DNA of 64,000 nucleotides, from NCBI GenBank assembly GCA_003956705.1, contig QZCP01000168.1, positions 32,654 to 96,653 of the forward strand, in the 5' to 3' direction. The stretch's first letter is position 1, and each line of letters begins with the position of its first letter. This document shows positions 1-12,438 of this stretch, one piece after another. The notes beneath the pieces were generated by a model that was not told the origin of the DNA, did not search any database, and saw nothing but the letters and a program-made list of their open reading frames with translations. A program made the translations under genes and the position numbers. The DNA comes from Brevipalpus yothersi. Taxonomy: Eukaryota > Arthropoda > Arachnida > Trombidiformes > Tenuipalpidae.

Positions 1-80
<80 letters not shown>
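1..80. repeat. (TC)40 microsatellite
   Basis: Uninterrupted TC dinucleotides fill the first 80 bases and probably continue beyond the window edge. It is the first of about ten TC or GA tracts in the window. Confidence 0.98.
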
Positions 81-83
<3 letters not shown>

Positions 84-1970
84 ATCACTATGCTATTCGG
101 GAAGAGTCACACAAGTTGATAGTATACCAGTGAATATTGCCTCAAACTGTTCAATGTGGAACTTCGACACCATTTCTGTTCAACCGCGAAGTTTCACATA
201 ATAACGGTAAAAAAATTTGACTGTTTTCATGAGTGTGCTCATAATACCCGAACGAAATAGATCATCAAGAGCTAGTTTATCGTCATCTCTCTTTTTCAGG
301 ATCGATGGATCAATGATTCGTTTGATTGTTGATTTGAGGAGGAGAATTAGCAAGTTTTAAATGTTTTGTTACTGAAAAAAATGGCACTCTCAAGTTGCAT
401 GTGTGTTGATTCTCTTTCTTTGAATCAACAACAATTGTACTTGAAAAACAAACCTCGAGTAATGATGGAAGACGGACTCAATGGAATCTTGTGTGAAATA
501 TTTCAGAGGCAATTTTTCAGCTTTTTTTAATTCATCTTCCAAGAATACAAAATCGAACGCCATACAGACTCTCAAGATCTTGAAAAAATTTAACTAACGA
601 CTTTATTCACGTAACTGATAAAGTTGAATGAAGAAAAAATCAAGATTAAATTTCAATTATACTAATATTCAGGATAATCATAAGTAGAGAGAAAATCGAT
701 AAGATATAAGAAAACAATAAACCATCTCAACTAAGATCATCTTTTGTGTTCGCGTGATCAAACAGATTCTTCCACCAATAGATGTAAGGACCATAAAGTA
801 TTAAGAATTGGGGCTAGTTTTGGTGCAGTAATTAGCCTAGTTTAGATGCTTCAACACCATTCTGGCCACATAAGTATTGCCAAAGCACGTTTTGGCTTGG
901 AAGATGGCATTTTCAGAAACGCGATGTCAAATAAAAATATCAGTCGTTGAATTTTTGAACTTATATTCTCTTATTCTTCCATCATGGAGAATATTTCCCC
1001 TCTCTCTTCCTCTCTTCTGTATCTAGTCATCAGTATGGTCATCATTATGGATCCAAATGAGCAGATAATTGTTCAAGCATGCTGACATCTCAGAACGCAA
1101 GTGTGTTCCTCTCATATACAGCAAGATCACACATTTTCAGCTCAATTCATAAAATTATGGCTCAAACTAATGTCTTAATGACTGTAACGGCTGCCACTTT
1201 TCACGTTTCCCTGTTCACTTTCTCGTCACATTCTTCTTGGTCTTTTTTCTCCCCTAATTAGGCACATTGATGATTGAAAAGAAAGCCTAAAAATTTGAAA
1301 AATATTCATATTCCCTCTCACTCTCAGCCTTATCTTTTGAGCGAAATGAACCCGACGAACGTTGGTCAGATGACGATCAGTACTGTTAAATTTCTTTTTC
1401 TCTCTCTCTATTTCAGTTTTTCGACGACGTCCGGCGAAACTTCATGTAACATGAATGCAGCACGCTAATTGAGATTAGGAAATGTGATGTATCCTGATGA
1501 TAATGTCAAAGAAAGTGAAATTAAGAAGCTAACTTTCAATCACAGCAGAGTCAAAGAACAGTGAGCTAACGACCCAAAAAGATGAGAATGAAAATCAATT
1601 CGTATTGTTTCCTAATTGTAGAGAGCTTTTTTTCTGATTTTATCTTCTCGGCCTTGGTTAAAACAGTATTCTAAGTTTACAGTTTCGAGAATTCGATTCT
1701 GAATATGATTGAGTCGAACTTTTACTCTTCGAAGAAGTCCTACAGTGTGTAAAAAATATTTGTTGGAAATATCAAGCTATCATCATGCAATACACTACAG
1801 AAGGTTGATTTCTTTGAGAAACGTTGATGATTTGAAGCTTTCGAATTTTGCTATCGAGTGAAAACTTTGATCGAGAAAAAGCCTGAATTAGCACAATTCT
1901 ATGGAAATTAAAATTCCCGTGCAATGAAAATTCTGGCAGAAAAAATTCATAAAATATCCAAAGAACTTAC
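81..1970. other. Intergenic, no firm gene
   Basis: I recognise no gene here. A 61-codon minus-strand reading frame at 390-575 has a coding look in its first 41 residues (it contains FLEDELKKAEKLPLKYF) and is followed by a possible donor (GTTTGT). No partner exon or homology could be recognised. I looked on the minus strand for a second FAS exon to follow the one at 1971-2106 and did not find it. Confidence 0.5.
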
Positions 1971-2106
1971 CCACTGGCCATCGACGATCGTCGGAAGAGA
2001 ATAGAGGTTCACCTCGAAGAAGTTTTTGCCAAAATGCATCCAAATCTGATGCCTCCGGATATCGTCCTGATAAACCGGAAATAACGTAGTCATTTTTCAG
2101 CTTCAT
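1971..2106 (-). pseudogene. Orphan first exon of a fatty acid synthase paralog (start of KS domain)
   Basis: On the minus strand an ATG opens a 45-codon exon containing YVISGLSGRYPEASDLDAFW and then SSDDRRWPVG. This is the standard start of the ketosynthase domain of animal FAS, where a glycine-rich first beta strand is followed by a conserved DDRRW. The exon ends at a good donor (GTAAGT, forward positions 1964-1970) in phase 1, the same phase as the first intron of the full FAS gene at 29756. The second exon is not visible in the remaining 1.9 kb to the window edge. It is either the start of a FAS paralog whose next exon lies outside, or a relic copied alone. The open frame and intact donor favour recent function, while the isolation favours a relic. 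Confidence 0.65.
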
Positions 2107-3729
2107 AATTAACTATTAACTAGTAACTATTTGTAAATGAAGCTAACTATGGGGAACAATGATATTATTGCTATATTGTCGACATAGGTATTCCTCATCA
2201 AATTATTCCTTGGTGGAAGATCAAGGAACACACATTCACACCCAGATAACTGATTTCACAAAAAAGTATCCAAAATATTAGAAGAACAATAAAGAAAACG
2301 ACAAGCTCAACAACAAAAGACAATCTGAGGGGAGGAGGGGTAAGATTATACTAGTTTATATACCTTTTACCACCCTCTCAAGACTCCCACTTCTACTGAT
2401 GATGTTCGTTGGGACGAACGTTCACATCATCTTTTATTCTTTTCAGCCTCCCGCTTCTTCTCTTGCTGTAACATACATTTTTTTTTCGATATGAACGCAA
2501 TATGATGCAAATCAAGTTTACCTCCAATCTTGTCACCATACTGTCAACGGAGAAATTTTGCATCTTAAACAATCAACCATCGTTAGCTCTATTCTTTCTC
2601 TTTCTCTCTCTTTTTTTCTTGTTACAGCATTTTCAACCAAATTCAATAAATCAATCAATAATGCTACCATTTTCAAATGAAAGCATGAAGAAAAATTGCC
2701 AAGAGGAAGATGAGGAGAGCGAAAGAAAAAGTTCCGAGAGATATTCATGAATCATCAAATGAACCATAGTAAGATCAATCATCAATATACCTGAATACTT
2801 TGAATAATTAAGCCTTTAATTTTTGCATTTAATTTTTCCATGTTAATCAAAATTTTGATATTTAAGAAAAATTGAAGGACAAAAGTGGGAAGTTTTTCCA
2901 GAAGCAGAAAAACATCTTCACCACCTCAGATTCTTGTAAATAATTAATTAATATCTAGACACTCCTTGAACACTAAGCATGACATTATTCAGTAAAAATT
3001 TAATAAAAACGATTCTCAACATCCGGATTAAAGGCACACATCGAAGGCCACAGCATTTCCATGGAAATGATGATGAAACTTTCTCTCTCTCTCTTTTCCA
3101 TCAAGCAGCAGCTGATTTCAGTAATCATGAGCATTGCATCTTGAATTCTTTTCTTTTTCATGGGACTGTGTGTTTATATTTCATGCTTCTTATCATGTTG
3201 AGGGATGCAAAATTGATAGATTAGTATATTCATCGATTAAAACTTTATCAATGAAGCGGTGGAATTTGATTTGATTTTTTGACGGCGAACTTCTGATGTT
3301 TACTACAGTTTGTGAACACATGTTATTGTTATGAATCGACTTGTAACAAATGCAAGTGTGTGTTCTTGACTGTTGTTTTTATCGGTGATTTTGGATGGAT
3401 TAAATTTGATCATTTATTGCCACTGTTGGCTAATCAACATTAAAAATCAAGTGTAAATCAATGTGAAGCCAATAAACCACCATGGTAAGGTGAGTAACCT
3501 TCTTCACTTTTATTGTGAGCAATTGAATTCGTAATTCTTCAACTCTTTCTGTATACATCACATGTAAATTTAGATTGTCATAAAGCCAATAATGAGCTGT
3601 GATTATGAGTACTCATGTTCACTTGTGATTGACCTCATTTCCTGTTCATTAATAGACATTCAATCAATTGGTGTGTTACCCATTGTTAATCGATGATTGA
3701 AATTGGTGGAAAGCTAATTGTGATGCAAT
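2107..3729. other. Intergenic, upstream of METTL9
   Basis: AT-rich sequence with a few pyrimidine-rich patches (for example 2590-2620 and 3080-3098). It includes two overlapping open frames on opposite strands near 2500-2750 with simple-sequence composition. I see no coding exon. The last 200 bases are the presumed 5' UTR and promoter of METTL9. Confidence 0.5.
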
Positions 3730-4665
3730 ATGGAATGTCGTTTGGTATGTAATCAGCAAGCAAGGCCAATAATTCGCAGTGCTTTTGCTCGAACTGTGTA
3801 CGAAAGAATGATCCAAGAAAATCAACTTCGCAATTTTGATCATAAAAAGTGGTATGAATGTGATCTAAGTGTTCTAGATGAACGGATTGCTTCCAAGTTC
3901 AAGAAAATGTCCTATGATAATGAGACAGATGAATTTATACAAAATTGTTATCAAAAATCGGACTGGTTGTTCACTCAGATGTTCAAATCTTTGGCCAGAG
4001 CTTTTCTCAGCATTTTTATGACTGCAACATCCATCAATGGACTACTTAAGCGAGGATCAATGTTTGTGTTCTCAAATGAACAATTTAATCTGATTTACGA
4101 TGAACTTGGCTCAATCAAATCTGATCCCGAAGCTCTCCTCATGGATCTGGGATCAGGAGATGGATGTGTTACCACCATCATGTCCAAATATTTCCATCAA
4201 ACTTATTGTACGGAAGTTTCTACAGTGATGAAGAAGCTGCTTGCGAAACGTGGTTTCAAAGTATTAGATCCTGAAAAATGGGCAGATAATGATCTCATGT
4301 ACGATCTGATCACTTGTTTGAATCTTCTCGATCGCTGTGATCAACCTATTACCATGATGAAAAAGATTCGCTCCAAAGTCAAGCGGAATGGTCGTGTTTT
4401 GATTGCACTCGTGTTTCCTTTGAATCAGTATGTGGAATCTTCCAACAATGCTCATAAGCCGGCTGAAATGCTACCTATTGTGGGATCAAATTTAGAGGAA
4501 CAAGTTCAATCATTTGTGGAAAATGTGATTGAACCAAATGATTTTGAGCTACTAGCTTGGACTAAACTTCCATATCTGAGTGAAGGTGACTTGGATCTTT
4601 CCTATTATTGGTTGATTGATGTGGTTTTCTTATTGAAACCGAAATTTGACTCTGAATCAGTGTGA
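3730..4665 (+). CDS. METTL9: METTL9-type protein-histidine N-methyltransferase
   Basis: A single-exon frame of 311 residues. Members of this family (METTL9/DREV) methylate the N1 (pros) nitrogen of histidine in HxH motifs, using S-adenosylmethionine. The protein shows the class I methyltransferase glycine motif LLMDLGSGDG near residue 137-146, where vertebrate members have DLGAGDG. It also carries the family block LITCLNLLDRCDQP (about 195-208), then GRVLIALVFPLNQYVE and, near the C terminus, LPYLSEGDL. These are diagnostic of METTL9 and not of generic methyltransferases. Length matches the family (about 318 aa). The ATG follows an in-frame stop region and no intron is needed, whereas vertebrate METTL9 has several, so introns have been lost. 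Vertebrate forms have a signal-like N terminus that is not evident here. Confidence 0.93.
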   Translation: MECRLVCNQQARPIIRSAFARTVYERMIQENQLRNFDHKKWYECDLSVLDERIASKFKKMSYDNETDEFIQNCYQKSDWLFTQMFKSLARAFLSIFMTATSINGLLKRGSMFVFSNEQFNLIYDELGSIKSDPEALLMDLGSGDGCVTTIMSKYFHQTYCTEVSTVMKKLLAKRGFKVLDPEKWADNDLMYDLITCLNLLDRCDQPITMMKKIRSKVKRNGRVLIALVFPLNQYVESSNNAHKPAEMLPIVGSNLEEQVQSFVENVIEPNDFELLAWTKLPYLSEGDLDLSYYWLIDVVFLLKPKFDSESV

Positions 4666-5576
4666 ACAAATGGATGGAAGGAGAATAAGAGTCGAGTGCA
4701 AATATCAACCAATAAGTCTTGTGACTTTTTTTCATTACACCAATCTTGGTGTGATATCTTGGTTTCAGCTTGAAAAGCGACTATTGTTTCTACTGGTTTT
4801 TATTTTGATATACCCAACATATCTGTTGAATGCTAACTTATTTATCTTATTTATGGTACCATAAGTTTTTTCTCATGTCTTTCCTTATCGCCCATTATTC
4901 AACTTTTATAAAAAAATTAAGTCTAAACAAGAAAATGTTCTGTTCAATTCTGCATGGAAAGTCTGTATGAATTGAGTGCCAAGTAAAACATAATTGAAGC
5001 ATTTCATCGAATCTGATTTGTGTTGGAAGAATTAGGAAACATTCACTGCAATCGACCAGATCGAGGGAATTTGAATCATCAGAATTCCAGAAGAGATCAA
5101 AATTTTTCCTCTGTTTCTCTTCAAATTCTTGCGCCACATACTAATAAATCATTTAAAAAGATGAAAAATGACAACAGACTTTATTGAACATTCTTATTGA
5201 TCATTAATCAACCAACTTATCCTAAAATCTTGAAATCTTTGATTACTTGGAAAGATTTCGAAAGTCGATAGCATCTATCAAATGTTGCTTCTTCACTATA
5301 TTACAACAATCACACAAAAATTCCGCCGATATTACTCAGTAATTTGAGTCAACTGAAAATCAGGGGAATTGAGACATCGAGACCTTGCTTATCTGAGTTG
5401 AGTGATAAGATCTGTGTGTAATCAATTAGGCCATTGTTAACTACCTAGATTGGTATTATCTCTTTCCGTAAGTGAAAAAGGTATCTAGAAAACAATCAAA
5501 ATGAGTAAACATTAATATTAATCATTATGAAAGTGTATCAGTCACCGAAGTTTCTTTAAGAAGAAAAAGTTTTTTC
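4666..5576. other. Intergenic with a doubtful minus-strand exon
   Basis: This stretch holds the 3' flank of METTL9. A minus-strand open frame at 4895-5140 follows an acceptor-like ...TTATTAG and reads VAQEFEEKQRKNFDLFWNSD. It could be a downstream exon of the minus-strand ORF at 5577-6113. However, the phase set by that ORF's donor (phase 2) does not match the longer frame, so the join is not supported. Confidence 0.35.
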
Positions 5577-6113
5577 TTACTTTTTTGTATCATGTCTTTC
5601 TTCTTTCGAATTGTTCATCACATGATAAACGGTTGTGACGAATTGTCGTCTCTCTTCTTCATTGATGAAACTATACACATTTCGGTTCGGAATGTTTTCA
5701 ATACTATTTCCAGATGATTCTTGAGTCATGATAATCATCGGTTCCATAAGCTTCATCGGAAAAATCATGAAGATTCGACCAATCTCTTGTGAGTATCCAT
5801 CTGATAAATTTTTCACTTGAAACACTTTGGGAGGCTCAGATTCAAGTGGTATGAGCCTTGATTCGATTTGGCGTGGCCTAGATGTGTTCGAATAGCCAGA
5901 ATCTTGATTAAACTGAGAAGGGCTCAGATGTGAAATGTAATCTAGCCCATGAGGACTAAAATTTTCTTGATCTTGAGATAAAACGTGTGTCGAATTTTGG
6001 TGATTCCAATTGACACAATCTAAAGCCATTCTTATAACTTGTCCCAAGAAGGACATAGAGCATTCCGTCATCGTAAATATTCGATAAAATGTGTGACTGT
6101 ATATATCTATCAA
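5577..6113 (-). CDS. Hypothetical minus-strand ORF, unrecognised
   Basis: An open frame of 178 codons on the minus strand; a second ATG 14 codons in is an equally likely start. It is rich in Ser, Asn and Gln, with a more ordered C-terminal half (RIFMIFPMKLMEPMIIM, then EEERRQFVTTVYHVMNN). I do not recognise a family. The frame runs into GTAAGAAA, a reasonable donor, so it may be a first or internal exon. It would be the only substantial minus-strand gene among many plus-strand neighbours, and it lies just upstream of the reticulocalbin gene in divergent orientation. It could also be a chance frame. Confidence 0.35.
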   Translation of the reverse strand: MIDIYSHTFYRIFTMTECSMSFLGQVIRMALDCVNWNHQNSTHVLSQDQENFSPHGLDYISHLSPSQFNQDSGYSNTSRPRQIESRLIPLESEPPKVFQVKNLSDGYSQEIGRIFMIFPMKLMEPMIIMTQESSGNSIENIPNRNVYSFINEEERRQFVTTVYHVMNNSKEERHDTKK

Positions 6114-6735
6114 TTAAAACAATAAACAATAAAAATGTTCAACCAAGATAGATGATCGAATTATTCTTCAATATTTAATCGATCAAAATACTTTTTTAGC
6201 TTTTTTTCTGGAGTATAATTCGAAAAAAAGCTTCAATTCATTTCCGCCGGAAAAATGTGGCAAAACATTTTTTCGGAAGAAAAAAATATTCATCATTCTT
6301 AAGCCAGAATTCCTCCTTCTCTGTATTAATATGATCTCAACAGAAAATTGAAGATGAAAATTTAATAACTTTTCTTCATCAATTTTCTTCTAGTGATTAT
6401 ATTTCCAATCACATATACCTTGTCCATAGAAAACTTGACCCACTTTACATGTTATTCTGTGAACTGACTTCTCGCGCTTCTCACTTCTTCTTCATCGAAC
6501 TGCTAAACTCAAACCGAAAAAACAGCTGTGAACATTGTTTTTGGTGGGCTTAAATGATGGTCTCAAATTGTTTGACAATCTTGTGATCACCATTTGATCA
6601 TGATTATAGTTTGACAACTATATCAACTTGATACTGTACAGTGTACATGTATGTGTGTTGGTGTTTTGTGGGGTCAGATGTTGATCTGTTTTGATTTTCA
6701 TAATCTGATTTGATAGTGAAACCATCTGTGTGTGT
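6114..6735. other. Intergenic, presumed reticulocalbin promoter
   Basis: No gene seen. The sequence is AT-rich, with a TGTGTG-rich patch just before the reticulocalbin start. Confidence 0.5.
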
Positions 6736-7900
6736 ATGTCTGTAATTATCATGTTTTGCCATCGATTGTTGATTACATTGATATTGACATGCTTAACATA
6801 TCTTGTTTTTGGTGCTCATTTTCATACTCATGCTAAAGGTAAAGTTCATCTGATTAATTGAAGCTTAGTAATCTATGAGCATTATCTGAATTCCATGTTG
6901 TATACCATTACACTAATACACATGTGTATGATTTTTTCGATTAATTTCAAATCAAATAGAGAGAGTGGAAGACTCATTCAATTCATTGCACTATGATGAA
7001 CATGGTAAACACTATTCGGATTATGATCATCAAGCCATACTTGGTAGCAAGAAAGCAGCGGAAGAATATGGTGAATTATCACCGGAAGAATCGAAACAAA
7101 GACTGCGAATTTTGGTTACCAAAGGTGGTATGGACAAGAATAATGATGGATATGTGGACAAGAGTGAATTGTTTGAATGGGTTTCAAACTCTTTTAAATC
7201 ATTAGCATTAGAGGAAGGTGGCGAAAGGCTAGCCGAAGAAGATATGGACAATGATGGCAAAGTTTCATGGACAGAGCACATCAATAGTAATTTTGATGCT
7301 GAAAATAATTTTGAAGATGAAGAGGAAATGATTCATGAGGATAAAGAGTTATGGAAAGCTGCCGATCAGGATGGAGATAATTTGCTTGATGTCAAAGAAT
7401 TTACGGCATTCTATTCGCCGGAAGAGCATGATCGGATGCATGATGCTCTCTATGAATTGACTATGCAGAGAAAGGATAAGAACAAAGATGGTTTTCTAGA
7501 TTTCAATGAATTCATTTCTGATGATCATGGAAGTATTCCTGATACCAAGACGGAAACGTATGTATTGGAGAAAGAGAAATTCCAAACAGACTATGATCTC
7601 AATCATGATCAACGTTTGGACAAAGGAGAAGTGCTTAGATGGATTATTCCGGACATGAAGTAAGATTCCAAAACTGATCATCTGATTCATATCTTTCGAG
7701 CTCTTTCTTAAAATTCATGTTCATTTATTTTTAGCCAAAGCGTTGAACAAGAGGTCGATCATCTGATTGAAACTTGTGATGACGATAACGATGGTCGCTT
7801 ATCGGTAGATGAGATTGTTTCTCATTACACAACTTTTGTTAGCAGTGAAGCTACTAATTTTGGAGACAACCTTTACGAGACCGAGCATGATGAACTATGA
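6736..7900 (+). CDS. Reticulocalbin/calumenin-like ER calcium-binding protein
   Basis: Three exons, 6736-6838, 6960-7659 and 7735-7900, join in phase to give 322 residues. Exon 1 encodes a signal peptide (hydrophobic LLITLILTCLTYLVFG). The body carries six EF-hand loops, beginning DKNNDGYVDKSE, DMDNDGKVSWTE, DQDGDNLLDVKE, DKNKDGFLDFNE, DLNHDQRLDKGE and DDDNDGRLSVDE. The protein ends in HDEL, an ER-retrieval signal. Signal peptide, six EF-hands and terminal HDEL identify the CREC family (reticulocalbin, ERC-55, calumenin, Cab45), which are low-affinity Ca2+ binders of the secretory pathway. HDEL points to the reticulocalbin branch. Loop five (DLNHDQRLD) lacks the usual central glycine and may bind weakly. 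The start could be the ATG at 6736 or 6751; both keep the signal peptide. Confidence 0.92.
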
Positions 7901-7937
7901 TCTGAACTTCGATCTCAAAGTATTCATTTTATCTACA

Positions 7938-7943
7938 AATAAA
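7938..7943 (+). terminator. Poly(A) signal of the reticulocalbin gene
   Basis: AATAAA lies 38 bases after the stop codon and is followed by T-rich sequence. Confidence 0.6.
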
Positions 7944-9031
7944 CATTTTATTGTGCCAATTTTTGCCACGAACAAACTTTCTTAGAGAAATTTGTTGTAC
8001 ACTTTTATAAATATATTTATTTTCATCTTCATACTTTTGTCAATTACTTATTTCGATAATTTAGAGTTTTATCATTTTTCTGGTCAGAAAAAATATATTA
8101 TATATTTTTATTATATATTCATTTTTTTCAGCTACTGGATATAAGCTTTCAGGACACAGGCTCACACTGATTGTGTCTACTTCAGAGGCTCAACAGAGGA
8201 TAAGAAATCAATTTCCAATGGTCATGATCCTTTTTAAACTGATTCAGCCATAAAATTGCTACCCTCATACTTTTCTGGGTGACTTTAGGTTAAGATTGAG
8301 ATAAACTGGTGAAATGATGTAATTCACATTGATAAAAATGTCTTTTCCAATTGACAGATGAAATAGTCCAAAAATTGCATGCCTATCAAAAGGAAAAATT
8401 CTCGATCAAAACTTCGATCGAACACCAACTCGTGATCAGAGTTGATCCTACCAAATTGAACCTGATTCGGCGAAAAAAGGCCTCTCCACAATTTTTTTCT
8501 CAACATGATCATTCAGCGAATATTCGGAAAAATTTTCAAACTATTCACATCAAGCACTCAGTCTTCCTCACGAACCTAACACATAATACACATTTAATAT
8601 TAATACATACACGCACACATACATGTACATCGTTTGCATGAATATGTGTATTTTAAAGTTATCGAAACCAATTAAACACACATCATTTCCAGTTCTCATA
8701 CTGCTCAAAAAAAGAAGACATCCCTTCACCCAATATTAGATTAACTTTATTGATAATATATTCAATTCGTTTTGCTTTTTTACATTCACCAAACATCATC
8801 ATCCTGGAGTCGCTACTTGAATGATGATGAAGAGAGAGGCAAAAAGTGATGCTGAAAAAGTCTCTCACTTTACTGATGGAATGTTTGTTGTTGTGTTTGT
8901 ATGAAGAGCAAGTGTAAACACATACACATACATGATATCACTTGCTTTGATTTATATTTAAATTGGTGTTTGTTTATTTGGGGTATTTAAATTGTTTCTT
9001 GGTAGATGTGTGTAATTGATAACCACTGTTG
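7944..9031. other. Intergenic
   Basis: Apart from short AT-rich and (CA)-rich patches (around 8600-8640) I see nothing. The open frame at 8351-8641 has no recognisable content. The last part is the presumed FHIP1 5' region. Confidence 0.5.
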
Positions 9032-12000
9032 ATGATCGGTCGAATAGCCATGGTTCGCAATCGACGTATGGCTGGATATCATCATCATAACAGCTCATTT
9101 CATGAGACGTGTATTGATGATGATGGTATGATTCCGGCGGCTAATAGTGGTGGCTCAATATTTTCACCATCCAATATCACCAAAATGGATCATGGATCAT
9201 TGTTGGCTGCTTTTAAGCACCATTGGTCACAAGCATTCTCAGTAATGAACGCCAAGACACCTAGTAGTGGTTTTAATCCGATTAAAGTGCCAAAAAATCA
9301 GATTGTTTGCCATAATGATGTGGTCAATATTGCCAATCATATTGATCAAATGACAGCTCTGTTGTCAAGATGCTTTAATCAAGCTGGTCGTAAGCATTCA
9401 ACTTCATCCAATTCTTCCCACGATAGGATTGATAATTTTCGAAGGAACAGTGACACCAATCCATTATTGGGTGAGTGGATGAAAAAATATTCTATTAGTG
9501 TGTATGTGTTTGAAGATCAAATGTGATTGTGAAAGATGATGAAAGTGAAAGTATAGCCTTAACAACTTTTCGTCTACTACATTCCTATTTATTCTTGATC
9601 TATGATTAGATTATCTCATCAATGAATCAATTTTGGAGAAAATATTCACATGGTCATGCGAAATTGGTGAATATTCCAACATAATGAAAGTGGAACAATT
9701 AAAACTCTACGAAATCATATTATGCTCTACTTGCCATTCTCATGCTCATGATCAAACTTTCTGTGACAAAGTTATATCACCTCTACACAAATTTTTGGAC
9801 ACTTGTCGTAATACATGTCCTCTTGAGGTGGAAAAAAGATTGGTTCGACTATTGAATAGTTTATGTACTGCCATTCGAAACAACGATTCTCGACTCTTGA
9901 AATTATTTTTTCCCGAAACTATCGAACAAAAACAGCAACAGATCAATTCTGATAACAATTCAGAGCTATCCATAGGCCACTCATCCCAGTTACACCTTCC
10001 AGAAAATGGTAGATTAGATTGTGAATCAAGATTCTTGATGTGAGTTTGTGTATTTGTTTTCTTATGTTTCCAAGTTCTAATTTTGAATTTTTTTTTTCTC
10101 TTTTTCCATCTAGTTTCTCTCTCCTTCTATCATTTGTACATCGTGAAGGTATCATAGGTCAACAAGCTCGCAATGGCATACTTCAAATAATCCCTCTATC
10201 CACAACTAACGAATCTCTCAGTAATTATGTTGCTTTTGATAGCAATTTAGCCCCTGTTATGACGACAATTTTGAGTGGTCTATACTCATCGCTTCCCCGT
10301 AAACTAACCAAATCAGATGATCATCCTCAAATTAGCGATGAAGATATTCAGAGAATATCCGAAATACGCATATTTGTTACATGTTTAGACTTCTGTAATT
10401 CTATTGTACAAACATCACATCCAGCCATTGAACAACAAATGATGTCTCTCATTTATCAAGGCTTCTTGGTTCCCGTTATTGGGCCAGCGCTTCACGAGGT
10501 TAGCAGTTTACCATTTACGCCTACTCTTCTCTCTAAACTTTCTCTACAGGAACTTACCTTTTTACTTGCTTCATCGCTGATTTGCTTGCTTTAGAGCATT
10601 TCGTCCTGGATAACTCCCACTTCCACTTTTTTGTACTCACTGGAATTGTATCGCCATTCAAATTTACCTTTTTGATACACTTCATTGCAGGAAATAATGA
10701 ACATTCCCCTTGATGTACTGGAAAGTTCATCTAAACACTTGGTTTGTTTTGAATTCTATTTTCCATAAGCTTTTGCATGCTTAGGTCGCTCTCTGACATA
10801 TACACACTCTTTCGAAAAATATATCGAAAGGGAAAAAATTTTCTTCTTTTTCTCATTTGCAAGTTTCTGACCAGGAAACTAATCAATTTTTTTCATAATC
10901 ATATCTGCAGGAGACTGTTCAACAGATAATAACTACCACGGCTTACCTGGAACTCTGTTTGAGATGCATCACCGATCCTTCCTTGATGAAAATTTTCCTC
11001 AAATTCATTTGTATTGAAAGTTTTGATGAACAGCGTATCCTTCATACTTTAATATCTAGAATTCAAGCATCTACAAAGGTAATTTCTCTACTCTTTCTCC
11101 TATCTCCTTATCTTTCCTAGAATTATCTGTCCAAATTAGTATTCAATAATCAATTTTTAATTACTCTCTCTCTCCATGTTTCTTAAGTTGAGTTCAATCA
11201 GCTTGACTCTCTTCAGAACAATGATAAATCTCAACTGCGAAGATGTTATGATTGAGCTGATCTTCAAGTAAGTTTGGGTTGCACATGAATGTATTGATTT
11301 TTTATCATTTGATGCTTCTTTTTCAGACATTTGAGAAACTTCAATCAAGTTCTCTCTCAATCCAGTGGTCAAATTGCCAGGAATGAAATCCAGGATTACA
11401 AATCATCAGCACAATTCCTTTCCCTTTTGCCAAACTTTTCTCTACATAGCTCAATAAGTTCTCCTAATTCTGCCAAATTACCTAGCCAAAATGTTCGGGG
11501 TAGAAGATTACCTTCAGAAACTTCCATTGATTTTACCCATAGTTATCTTAGATATCTAGATGATGCACGAGCTTCAATAATTCTGACAAAAAATGCTACA
11601 AAAAAATGGGCTCATCGAAATGAATCTCGCAATGATGGTACAAATGAAAAATCAGCTCGTGGTATCAATTCACCTGTTGATTCTGGCATTTCGACTCAGA
11701 ATTCTCTTTCCAATCATGATGATATAGATGGACAAAAGTCAATGCATGATGATAAATCAAGTCAATCGTTTGCCATAGCTTCATCTACTAGTCTCTGCAA
11801 TGAGGCAGAAATGATTGGACCCTTCTTGTCCAATCTATTTTCGCGTCTATCACAGTTGCCTTATAATGATTACCAACTAAATCTCATCATAACTGGCTTG
11901 ATTTCCAAGTTAGCATCATTCAGTGATGAGTCTTTACGATCTCTTCTCCTTGATTGTGATCTCAAAATGCACAAAAATGTTCGAAATCTATTTTCTGTTA

Positions 12001-12376
12001 TGAGCCATCTGAAGAGACAGATTGAAGATCTCGCAAAAGAAGTGGAAAATTTTCACTCACTTCTCAATCAAACTCGTAGTGCAATGTTTTCCAATGAATT
12101 CAGTGAATCTATTCCAACTCCTGGGAAAAGTATTCCAGGTGAATTTAAAGGTAAGTCAAGATGCCCCGGAAAACTCTTTTCTCACCAATTGATCACCCAT
12201 AGAAAAAAGGCGTTCAGGTTTCCTATCCCTACTTTCATGGGGAAGCAAGTCGAACAGCAATAGCCCAAAGTCTGACCCGAAAGAATTCACCTCACTAGAA
12301 TCGTTTAATGATGGCTACAAGTAAGAAAAACTTCACAATTACTGTCAAAACTTGCTCTAATCATTTCCAATGTTTT

Positions 12377-12438
<62 letters not shown>

